Origin: Gnetum montanum
Taxonomy: Eukaryota; Streptophyta; Gnetopsida; Gnetales; Gnetaceae
Reading direction: 5' to 3'
NCBI GenBank assembly: GCA_015680685.1
Contig: MNCI01034266.1
Coordinates: 670,432-734,431 of the forward strand
DNA length: 64,000 nt
Below are positions 35,930 to 46,979 of this stretch, one piece after another. Position 1 is the stretch's first letter. Each line of letters begins with the position of its first letter. The notes under the pieces are model-generated. The model saw nothing but the letters and a program-made list of their open reading frames with translations, searched no databases and was not told the DNA's origin. The position numbers and the translations under genes are program-made.

Positions 35930-37260
35930 TTTTGTTCAATTTATGTAGTTTTATAGGGCTTCTATTTCTTCTTCCTTCTAATCTTTCTTTGGTGGTGTAG
36001 TTTTAGGCATCTCAACATATGAGGCATTCTGTGCTTTCCCTAGGACATTATTAGTGTACTTTAGGATTCCAACACATTTACATAGCTTCCTGATTATGCA
36101 AGGGAATGGAAGTGTCATCTTTCCTACCTCCTTTTCTAACCACCTTTGAATCTACATAAAATATAGTTGTGTGAGATTGGTGTTGTAGTTTTCCATCAAG
36201 ATCACACTTCCTCTACCTGCATAGGTGGATAATTTGTTGATTCTCTTGGTGGGAAACATGTGATATGTGACAATTTTAAAATAAATTCGTTTCTTAAAAT
36301 TTAATTTTTTATATTCCTTATCTTCTTTATTATATTCTCTTCTTAACCATAATTTTCTAGTTTCTATGTCAAATGTGGTGGATAGATGTGCAAATCTTGC
36401 TCCTTCATTAGGCACATTCAGAGATTCTACTATCGTCTTAATTGAATAAGAAATAGAGACTCCCTCTATGTTAACTGTAGCATCTTCTACCTTATTATGA
36501 TAAAACTAATAAGTCTTTCCAAGGTACCATTCTTCACTGCTTGATAAAATGGGCCATAGTGGTGATGCTTGGAGTTGTTTCCTTACCACTTCTAGAACAA
36601 ACTTCACAAATAGACCAAAGTTCATTTCCAAAATTACTATGATTAGAAGAAATTTCTCTTGGATGATTTAAAGGAATTATTATGATACCATGAGGTGTTT
36701 TCTTTTTTCTTATGTTCATTCTACCTTTGCTTGGGTTGATTGTCTTGTAGCAAGGGTTTCTTGATGGATATTGAAGCATTGAGCCTATTGCTCCACATGT
36801 TCTAATTAAGGCTCTTATTCTATCATTTGACTTCTCCCATAGCCTCATGGTCTCTTGCTCATTGGTTGTGGAAGTTCACCTTGTGTTCCTCTCTTTGGAA
36901 GCATCTACAATCAATCAAGGATTTGGATTTACTAAAGTTTTGTCATAAATTCTTAATGATTCTATACCTTACTGATACACTTAGTTACATTAAGTTCTTA
37001 GTTCATTCTAATTACAGAGTTAGAGAATTTTCAAAAATTAACCCCATTAGTGCTTTTATATGGCTTAAGATAATTGGTATGGTTGATTAGGAGTCCTATT
37101 AAAGTTGTTTTGGCCTTTATATGGGTGATTTTCTCTAAAAATTTCTTGTTACTTTCCTTTGAACTTACCCTTACAATATCTTTTGGTGTTAGAGATTTCA
37201 AAAAATGTACTCAAATTTTCCTTACTAGCATCCCCCCACCCTCACAACTAAGATGAGAAC
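35930..37260 (-). pseudogene. Possible env-like / plant transposon protein frame of element F
   Basis: Downstream of integrase on the same strand. One segment reads FAHLSTTFDIETRKLWLRRE, then TYHMFPTKRINKLSTY, and after a stop TLPFPCIIRKLCKCVGI. This order resembles the domain of unknown function found in the third frame of Athila elements, where LPFPxLITxLCxxxGV is typical. The C-terminal part (about 35930-35830) is low complexity. Several stops break it. Family assignment is by eye and uncertain. Confidence 0.4.
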
Positions 37261-38937
37261 TCCAAAATTAGATAGATTCAAAAGTCATAAAAATTTGAGT
37301 GATAATGTACAAGTTATGGCTTTTGAAATCTAGGAGGTTAGAGCTCAAATCATAGAAGAAAAATGGAAAAATCTCTTAAGGCTTCAAATGTGAAATGTGA
37401 AAAAATTTACCAAGTATTTGCCTACATATAGATTTTATAGGATCTAATATTGAAGATGCAAAAAATTCACATTTTTTGATAATTTCTAAGGGTAAAAAAT
37501 GAATCATTGCAAATTTTTAGAAGGTATAAAGCATGTTCAAAGGATCTCGGGCTATGGATGATGCATAGTTTTTGAGAATTTAACATGGAAAGCTCTTAAA
37601 GAAGGAATCTTGAGCTATGGAAGTTCATGAAGTGTTAATAAGATGGGTGAGAAGGGTAATGAGTTCATGTTGTTGGAAAGGATAATTGAATGATATGGGA
37701 ATTTTTTATTGATGTTTATTAGTGTTTGAAGGCTCAAGATGATGTGGAATTGCTTGGTAGGTATAAGATACAATAGTTATACAAGTGGATCCTTCCTAAA
37801 GCAAGCTTCAACCCTTAATGCCCTTGTATAACCACACTTGCCCTTGTATAACCACACCTAGAAGTGTTCTTAGGTACTTTAGGAGTTAAATTTAATGCAT
37901 GCCTATTAAGAAAAAAACATATGCTAGTACCACAAAATTAGGAAAATTACACTATGTTACACAAAAGCACAAGTTATGATTGTTCATATAGTGAGATGAA
38001 ATGTACTTAGAAGGGATTGTAGAAATTGGGACATGAGGTATCATACCATAGGCATAATGAATTATTGTATTTTATTATTGGTTAGAGTAATCATTAGCCT
38101 TTCTATCCAAGATTCAAACCAAGGAAAAACTACATTTCAATGACATTGCATTGTCTCTACCTTTGTAATTACAACTATAAGATTACCACTATTACTAGAG
38201 TATTGTCAATTGGCTTATTGTCTATGGGTGGACTTTATTCATTGCATGTTTTATTTTTTAGAAATTTCTAAGAAACCACCTACCTTCAAGAATGGGTAAC
38301 ATGTCTTTCCAATGAAACCCCTAGGGAATTATTTTACTCTTACTCACATTTTTCGTCAGATTTACAAGGATATAATACAAACTAAACAATAAGATAGAAC
38401 TCATAGTAGTAATCCAAGAAAATCCACAAATCCCTTTGATGTCATACCCTTTGTATTCCCACTTGGTTCTTCACTCTTCTATCTAGGCATAATGGTTATA
38501 GGTTTATTCTTAATTTTATAATAGAAAGAATATAATTATATCCATGGTAAGAACCTCTTATTAATGGAATGGATGGATGGATGGTGTGCGCTCACTATTC
38601 AAATAATCAATCCCTTATGACTTGATAACATAGAGAAATATTCCCTTTATTGGGCTACATCTTGCCGTATTCATAATGTGTTTTATTAACAATCAAAATT
38701 ATGTACAAAGGTTATGAAAACAAAGTATGACAAAGATAGTAAGAGTTGGAAAAAGATGGAAGAATGAAAAATGTTAAAGAATGAAAAAGCATTAAAAAAT
38801 TGAAAAATGTAAAAGAATAGAAAATTTTTAAGAATTGAAAAATTATAAAAGAATGAGAAAATATTAAAGAATGTGAAAAATTTAGTAAATTACCTATAGT
38901 TATAGATTAACACCTTCACTACTATCATTAGGATTGG
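37261..38937 (-). other. Linker of element F between integrase and the env-like frame
   Basis: AT-rich with no credible frame. It includes a run of GAATGAAAAATGTTAAA-like units at about 38757-38885 and a short GGAT microsatellite at about 38568-38585. Confidence 0.5.
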
Positions 38938-41900
38938 TTAAATAGAAGATAGACTAGGTAGCGGACTATTGGGTAGGCTAGGTAGATTCTTTGGAATATT
39001 CATAATAGGATTTGAATTGTTGAATATTGACAAGAATGAAATTATATGAACAAGATGTGTGATAGATATATAAGACAAATAATGAATAAGTAACTTGAAC
39101 AATGTATGGTCCCTCCCAAAGTATCTAAAATTTAGCTCTTTGGGGTAGATGATTAGGATTATAGTAAAGGACCTTATCACCCAGTTATATAGTTACATGC
39201 CTTATCTGTGTATCTTGCCTAATTTTGAAGTAATATTTATGGATGACATCACTCATGAGTGCTATAATCCTATTCTCATCTAAAAGATTCAAATTCATGA
39301 GGTGTTTATGTTGGGCTAAGCTCAAGTTAAGGTTAAGTTCATTGGTAGTGGCTAGAGTTTGGAGCTCTACCTAGATTCAAAGGGTTGACAACTTACCATA
39401 AACTAACTCATATGGTAAGTACCCTATAGGTAGTTTCTAGGATGTCCTATAGGCCATAGAGCATCATTTAGTTTTGTTCTCCAGTTCTTTCTAAATCTAC
39501 TAACCATCCTAGTCAATATTCTAGTAATTTTGTAGTTAGCCACTTTGACTTGAACATTTTCTTAGGGATGATATGGTGTTGTTAGCTTATGGTTCACCAC
39601 AAGTTGTTGTAAGAGCTTCTTAAATGTAGCACCAGTGAATTGAGTCTCATTATCTAATATAAGAATTTGTGATATTCCAAATCTATTCGCCACATGTTGT
39701 TGGAAAATTTTGGTAGTTGTCTTTATTATATAGTCTTTTACTTTTGCTACATCTATCCACTTAATATAGTAAGCCACAATCACAATGATGTATCCTTTTC
39801 CATTCAACATCAATGTTATGGATCCCATAAAGTCAATTTCCCATAGGACAAAGGTATATTGCCATCATTATCTTGAGTGTCATTCTACACCCTGCATAGT
39901 GGCCACCGCATGGGCCTTCATGGATGTCCTATAAGACTCTCTATTGATCATAGTATAGCACACATAATTTGATGAGCCCATATAAAAAATCTTATATAGA
40001 TTACATTGATTTCCATATATCTTTTTGCTTTGTGAAGAAATTTCTCACATTATTTTCTAGTCCATTTAATAGGAAGCTCTTGTGTCAATAGATATGTTAG
40101 ATATTTTGCAATTGATGGATTTCCTATTACACTTATAGCCTGTACCATTTTGATAAATAAATCTTCATATGGAAATTATTCTAATAAGGATTCTAATTGA
40201 TCTTTGAAATCCCATTTTAACATTGAGAGATGATTAGCTACCACATTTTCTATTCACTTCCTATTGATCATTATGATGTCAAATTCTTATAAGATAATGA
40301 GCCATCTTATCATTCTGGGACTAATCATTGGTTTGTTCATAATAAATTAGATGGCACTATGATTAGTGTGGACATAAATTTGATATTCAAGCACATAATA
40401 TCTAAAGTTCTCTAGTGCATACATTATGACCATCAGCTCCTTTTTTGTTATGGTGTAGTTTAATTATGCTCTAGTGATGCTCCTATTGGTACAATGTATA
40501 TAATAAAGTCTCTTTTAATTATCTAATTATGTGAGTATTTCACCAAGAACATAGTTAGAAGCATTGATCATGATGTGAAAAGTCTTTGAACAATCTGGAG
40601 CTTGAAGGATTGGTGTCTAATTTTTGTGTCAAAGCTTTGAATGTCTTTTTACATAACTCTATCCCTTGAAGGATGCATTGTTTTTCATGAGTTCTATAAG
40701 TGGGTTGGCTATCTTTGAAAAGTTTTCTATGAATCTCCTATAGTATCCCATGTGTCCTAAGGATGATCTCAAATCTTTCACTATTTGTGGCCTTTGAGTG
40801 ATATTCTGAATAACTCTAATCTTTTTAGGATCTACCTCTATATCCTTTTTGGAGATTTTACATCCCAAGACTATACCATCCTGGACCATGAGATGGCTCT
40901 TCTACTAGTTGAGCTTAAGATTGTTTTTGATACATCTTTTTAGTACCTACTCCAACTAGGCAAGTGCTTATTTGAAATCTAGCACATACATCAAAAAATC
41001 ATCCATGAATACTTCTATGTCATTTCCAATTTACTTTTGGAAGATGCTGAGCACTAGTCTCTAGAAGGTAGCTAGTGCATTACAAAGGTTGAATGACATC
41101 TTGTTGTATGAACATGTTTCCCATAGACTGCTGAACATTAGTTTCTCTTGGTTTTTGGGTGCAATTTTGATCTAATTATGTCCATTGTATCCATCTAGAA
41201 AACTATAATATTCATGTCCTACAATGGTGTCGAAGACCTAATCAACAAATGGAAAAGGGCAGTGATCCTTAAATGTAGTAGCGTTCAACATCCAGAATTC
41301 ATTATAGACTTTCCATTTGTCCCCCTTATTTAGAACAATTACTAAGGATTTGATCCATTCACTATCCATAATAGGATAGATGAATATCACCTTTAATGAT
41401 TTTTCCAACTCTTTCTCAACTACTTCTTTGAGTGCTAGATTGAGCATTTGTTGGAGTTGGTGTCTTGGTTTGACTATAGGGTTAGTGTATATTTAGTGTT
41501 GGAAAATTCACAGATTAATTCAAGTATTCTCATCATAAGAACATGCAAAGATTATGGGCATTTTTGTATTACTTCCAATAGCTTCCTTTTCTATTCTTCT
41601 TTTAAAGTGTCATTGATTATTGTTGGCTTCTTGTTGTTTTAAAATGCATATTCTACCAGCCTTTAGTTTCAACAGTTTTGGTTCTATAATTTCTGGGATC
41701 TCTATGCATCCCCACTCTATCTCTTCTTCTTAATTTGTTCATGGGTGGAAGTTCCTTTCTCTTAACTACTCTAATTGATCAATCTCTTCAATGTAGGCAC
41801 TAATAATTTATTCTTGTGGTTCCATGTATTTATTTGATTTAATGTCTTCATTAGTGATGAACCACTAGGTTCCTTCTTGTTGTGTGGCTACTACATATAG

Positions 41901-42800
41901 AAACTTCTACACACATATTTCTTTTACACATTTTTGGCATGCTTTGGTATCCTCTTATCTGATAGCCCATATTCTTTGCATGCAATTGCATCCATTATCA
42001 TTGTATGTGATACATGAAACTCTCCATCTTTATATAATATTGGCTTCATCTTCCTTAGAAATTTCCAGGGATAGGTCACAAATTTCATGCTTAGCATCAA
42101 TAGTGTTAAGCCAAGCTCTTTCCATAATAATTGGAAATTCCCATTTCCTTTTCCTTATATGAATGACTAGAAAATTTATAAGGTAAGGCTAGCCACTAAT
42201 GGTTGTAATCACATCCTCCATCTATCCTAGTGAAACTATAATTTACTAGCTTGCAAGCTGCAATCAAATGTTACTCTTCTTTAGAGGTGGTAGATTCTAG
42301 GCTTGGTACATATCTTGGGAGATTAGGTTCAATCCTAACCTAGAATCTAGTAGATCTTTACATGGTTTTCACCCTACTATCTAAAGGTAAACTAAGGATC
42401 TTCTTGGATTAGTTCATTATTGTAGAAGGGCTTCTACCTTGATCCAATTCATGATTGTCTAAGTAAGCATGATAACTGTGAAATTTGAATTTGACAAAGA
42501 AGGAATCTTGCTATGTTGACAAGGATTGGATGTAGATGGGGTGGAAGTAAATTTATTCCTCATTCATTGAATTTTTTCCAAACTTGTATATGGGGTGGAA
42601 GAATGGTTGTTTCTTGGTTTGGGATTCATATGTGATCACCTCCTCTTGTGTACTAACTATCCTTGTTGCACTCTTCTTCTATGGTTATGATGGAAGTTCT
42701 TCCTGCATGATAGGTAGTATGTGGGTTGGAAGTTCTGCTTGTAGATACCTTGAGAATAAGGTAACCTTTTAGGAATCTATTTTTAACAAATCTAGGATTA
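38938..42800 (-). pseudogene. pol: Element F pol: RT, RNase H, integrase
   Basis: RT about 41450-40660: ALKEVVEKELEKSLKVIFIY, PIMDSEW, DHCPFPFVD, FMDDF for the catalytic box, then DPKKIRVIQ and LRSSLGHMGYYRRFIENFSK. RNase H about 40600-40150 (TRAELN-like, YYVLEYQIYVHTNHSA). Integrase about 40000-39000: IDFMGS, YYIKWIDVAKVKDY, LDNETQFTG, KLTTPYHP; C-terminal segment YFGRDHTLFKLL. The LKE(V/A)xEKEL, PIxDSxW style is that of Athila-group RT. The 41640-42800 part, where protease is expected, is too decayed to name. Stops and frameshifts throughout. Confidence 0.72.
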
Positions 42801-42839
42801 ATTTTATATGCCCCTATCTCTTTTAAATGTACCATTCTT

Positions 42840-44705
42840 GGAAAACTTCCTTTGAGATATTCCTATTGACACATGACACATCCTTCCTCATCAATGAAGC
42901 TTGTGTTTAAACACTCAGCCACTAAAGCCATTTTGCCCTTTCATTCAAAATGTTTCTTCTTTTTCTTATCTTTGCCTTTTTCAAAGGCTTTCTTTGATCT
43001 CTCCTCCATAATATTTAAGGTTGTTGTAAATCTCTCATTAACTAAATCCCATATTTTTTCTACCTATGTTGCTACATCAATGATAGATTTTTGGATCAGT
43101 AGCATTTTGTTTTGGATTTTCTAATCCAAGGTTTTCTCTTCATGGGTATCACAAACTCTTGCATCTCTCTTTTTGATTGATGGATCCTGGTTATACTCCT
43201 TAGCTGATTTTCTCATTATTAATTCACCTTCTTCATTCACAACATGATCAATTAACCTTTGGATGCGATGGGAAATCATTTCAGATAGTCTTCCTTGAGC
43301 ATAAATGCTAAGTGTTTTCCTAGTTTTATTTTGCAACCCATCTACAATGTGTCTGAGTTACTACCATTGTGAGAATTCATGGCCTAGGTATCTATGTAGT
43401 AGCAAATAATACCTAACCATTTTCTCAACAAGGGTTTCATGAGTCTCTTGCTTCAATTCTTGGATTTTCTTTCTTAAGTTAGACACCCATGAGTAGGTTT
43501 GGTACTTGTCATTAAAGATCTCTAGAATTTTACTTCATATTCTGATTAATTCATGTTTGAGTGATTGGTAGCAACTCTCTACCTCTGTTATACGTTTTCT
43601 TGGAACCAGATTTAACTTCTTTTAGTCATTTTCAATGTTCTATATGGTGCAAGCATCATGGAAAGCTTGGAGATGGCGTTATGGATCAACATTATAACCA
43701 CCTTCAAATCTTAACATGTTATTCATATTGATCCATTTGATACAACTATTCCTCCTGTGCCTAGTTGGAATATGTACAACTTCTTGTATGTTAATCATGG
43801 TTTGAGTAGTCCTCAAGGATTCATCATTTCAATTAGGTTTGTGTGCTCAATTGTAGTAGTGTTCCCTTCTATGCTCATCCTTTCGTGATTTCTACAATCC
43901 CTACATCTACACTATTCATACTCTTTATCTTTTGAATTGAAATATCTTGAGTGATGGTCATGAGTTCTCCTCTCTTCCCTATGATGGTCTTTGTACCTTT
44001 TCCTCCTTTTGTGAGAGTCTACTAATGATCATGAGAATGTAGATGAGGTAGTAGGAGAATGGTGTCAGCTTGTCCTCCTATGATAACTTTGATGTTCTTC
44101 TCTATAAGATATAGTAGGAATCCTTGGCCTTGAGTCCTACCTATGCCTTGAGTATTTTGCCTCTCACCTATGTGTCTCTGCTAATTTGAAGTGTGATTTA
44201 TTCCTAATAGGTTCCACTATTTAAATGATAGGTGTTTATGATTAGAACTCATGAGTTTGGTGGAGTTGTTTAGCAATGAATGCATCTCCATCAAGCTCCT
44301 TCAAAAAAATAGTAGAGTTGACTACCTTTCCTTTGTCTTGTGCATGTCTAATTTCCATGGCATTGTCTTTCCTCAAATACTCTTTAGTGGGTTCATATGG
44401 TCAGTTCATGTGTTTGGTTTCATGATACTTTCCAAGTGTTTCACTTAGTTTCATACCCCTAATAGCTATTTGGAGCATAATGAGTGCTAAACACTTTGGT
44501 AGTAGAACAATGTTCCCTTGAAGATCTCTCCACCTAATTTCCTATCCTAATGAAATATGAATGTAAAACTGGGATATTAAGGATCATGATGAGCATATGA
44601 TATCTTTGTTTGCATTAGCATACTTTAATCTTCTTCTTCATTGATTCTGTCATTGCTTCTCTGTGATTCCTTGGTAGGTGATGTCGTATTCCTGTTTGAA
44701 GCCAT
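42840..44705 (-). pseudogene. gag: Element F gag
   Basis: ATG at 44705 gives MASNRNTTSPTKESQRSNDR. Further on are LRFEGGYNVDPQRHLQAFHD and IQELKQETHETLVEKMVRYY, fitting the Retrotrans_gag pattern, then GRLSEMISHRIQRLIDHVV and a basic segment (KGKDKKKKKHFE). A CxxC...H remnant (DEEGCVMCQ) may be a knuckle. Stops break it into pieces. Confidence 0.6.
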
Positions 44706-44817
44706 GTTATGGTTTAAGATTTTTTTTAAAGTGTTCTTAGTTATATTTATTAATTTTAACTTTGTATGTCAACTATGAAAAACTTTATGTAATTAATTAC
44801 TCATCATACATTGATAA

Positions 44818-44836
44818 GTCCTTGGCAACAACGCCA
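44818..44836 (-). other. Primer binding site of element F (tRNA-Asp type)
   Basis: Minus strand TGGCGTTGTTGCCAAGGAC, one base inside the LTR end. It fits the complement of the plant tRNA-Asp 3' end (TGGCGCCGTTGCCGGGG) with four differences, all C-to-T or G-to-A, as expected of methylated-cytosine decay. Athila-group elements commonly use tRNA-Asp. Confidence 0.75.
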
Positions 44837-44837
44837 A

Positions 44838-45725
44838 TGATGAGGGGTGGAGTAATCCATCATCTAACCATATAAGTCACAGGTATTCACATGTGACCAT
44901 ATCATAATTTGTGGATGAGACAATGTGATTATGCTAGTAATTGGTTAAATTTCAAGACCATTGTCTTCCCACATGAGCTAGTGAAATCTATGGGTATGGT
45001 TTAACTCATAGTGAGGTATATGATATGTTGATGTTGATAGGCCATTTCTTCTAGCAAATATAATAAAGTGAAAAGATTTTCTAATTCTAAGGAAAATATT
45101 AAATGATTCTATTCTATCCTATGACAATGGATATCTGATCCTAATTTACCAAACATCACTGGGACTCATGTAGTCATCACTAGGATTACCAAGTGTACCA
45201 CTACTATGTGAATCAAGTGATAACACTCCTAGCTTACTAGAAAACTACACATAGCACTCAAAAACAATTGTATTCATACTACTTAACAATAGTAAAAGTA
45301 AAGTGCATGGAATAGTAAATGTTAAACCAAAAAGCAGTAATTATCAATCTAAGTAAAAATAGTAAATATTATTCTAAGTAAACATTAGGAAAACTGAGTG
45401 AATGATAAAATGGTGACAAGTAATCTTGATCTTTTTTGCCAATCCTCAAAATTTGTCCAAGTACGCTTCACTCGAATAAATACTTTGTACAATCACTCAA
45501 ACCAAATTGCAGGCATACACTGGTAAGTACTTACAACTAAAATCATAAAAAACAAATTGAAAGAGTTACACTACTATGTGATGAAATCTATTGTAGATCA
45601 ACGCATCGAAGTGTTATATTTATATGTTAACATGCATCCTTCGATATTGCATATATGAAAATGTAGCTAGTGCTACAATATTGAAGCTATGATATCGTAT
45701 ATTCAATATCATAGTCCTTAAAAAA
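44838..45725 (-). mobile_element. 5' LTR of element F (outer end approximate)
   Basis: Ends in CA one base before the PBS. The outer end is inferred from where the coding homology of C begins (about 45733). No frames. No second copy is recognisable at the other end of F. Confidence 0.55.
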
Positions 45726-45732
45726 CTAACTT

Positions 45733-46366
45733 TATTAGGTCTTATCATCTACAAGGCCAAGGATTGAAAGGATTATCGTGCTTGGATCCTATAGTGGGAT
45801 TAGGTACAAAAAGACCACAAGAAAAAGTACAAGGTTGATCTTGAGTTCTATCTAAAGTGGCTGAAAGAGGAGACTACCAAAAAACATAAGTTGGAGCTAT
45901 TTATTAAGGGAATTCAAGCCAAAAGTACCTACAAACTATTTGAAGGCACTCTCAAAGTGGTTAAATCCCCTACTCCTCAGGTCTCTATAGGCACGAGTGA
46001 GGCTTCTACTACCATGGTGTCATGGGAGCTACCCACATGGATGGAGATGGATGAGAGTAACATCATTAGAGGGATTAATCTTAGGGATGTGGACTAGGCC
46101 AACATGACCAAATACCAAATTCTCCATCATTTAGAGGTTAGCCTTTAGCATCTTCCCCCAAAGTTCATCATGAAAGAGTCCCCTTAGATTTGTTTATTAT
46201 AATGTTTTATCGTGTTTTGCTTTTGTTTAAGTTATTATCTTATTTACTTAATGCATTGATTACTAATTGTCCTTGTGTTATCATGTTACAGGTACTAGGA
46301 GATATTGGTGGCCCCAGTGGTGAGGGTGAAAATGACCCTTTACCTCTTCCTCTAGATACCCCCTAG
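45733..46366 (+). pseudogene. Antisense gene fragment of element C: exon 7 end and exon 8
   Basis: From about 45733 the frame reads KDYRAW, VQKDHKKKYKV, then LELFIKGIQAKSTYKLFEGT, ELPTWMEMDESNIIRGINLR and YQILHHLEVSL, matching exon 7 of A (RLFLDVIGASKAFEKFQEQ; EIMQCLWVGLDQLP) and E. A probable intron follows, then TTACAG|GTACTAGG and exon 8 46292-46366 (GDIGGPSGEGENDPLPLPL, TAG at 46364). Exons 1-6 are gone, replaced by element F. It is antisense to C gag-pro, as in the other copies. Confidence 0.7.
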
Positions 46367-46979
46367 CATCACCAAGTATCTCTTTTTCGTTGTTCTGGTA
46401 ATGATGATGTTCGATGTGATGGCTAATGTTCAGAAAATTACTTAATTATGGATGGTTTTAATATTCTATGATGTTTTGTTTAAACATTTTGTGACATTGT
46501 ATGGCTATGGCTATTATGTTGTAGAAATTTTAAGTTTGAAGTTTAAGTTTCAGTTTTGGTTACATCATTTTAGCATTATGGTTTTATAGTACTTGACCTT
46601 TTAAATATGTCATGTGTTGTACATTTTCACTTAGGCTATAGGGCTATGTTGGTTATCTTACATGCTTATAATGTAATGAAAAGGTAAAACTAACTAGGCC
46701 ATAATGGTTGTAATCTAAAAGGTAAATAGGTTATATCACTTTACCTGTTTTAGGCCATGGAAGGTATATTGCTAGTTTAAGGCCTTTGTAGGCCATGGTA
46801 TTTGCAAAGGAAAATATTTTTTGTCTATTTTTTATTTTAAAATTTGTATGGATTTTTCTAGTTTCAAAGTTTTTATGGAATTTTTATGTTTATCATGCTA
46901 AAAACAAGATTAAAAAAAATGCCACAAAGAAGCAAAGTGTAAACTAGGCTAAAAGGCTATAAGTACATATGACTACATG
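46367..46979. other. Spacer between antisense gene and gag-pro of element C
   Basis: AT-rich, no gene. Holds punctuation units at about 46745-46805 (on the minus strand TACCATGGCCTACAAAGGCC plus TTAAACTAGC). Confidence 0.6.
46745..46805 (-). repeat. Punctuation repeat, element C
   Basis: Two units, read on the minus strand as GGCCTACAAAGGCCTTAAAC plus TAGC and a second weaker one. Same junction as in A, E and D. Confidence 0.68.

Larger units (their letters stand above)
35690..45725 (-). mobile_element. Element F, Athila-like Ty3/gypsy element, 3' end truncated
   Basis: Minus-strand order: 5' LTR (about 45725-44838), PBS (44836-44818), gag (44705 to about 42840), pol (about 42800-38938), a linker, and a possible env-like frame (about 37260-35930). 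It sits between E (facing right) and C (facing left). No 3' LTR or PPT is recognisable near 35690, so that end is truncated. The right boundary comes from where the homology of C stops (about 45733). Confidence 0.7.
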
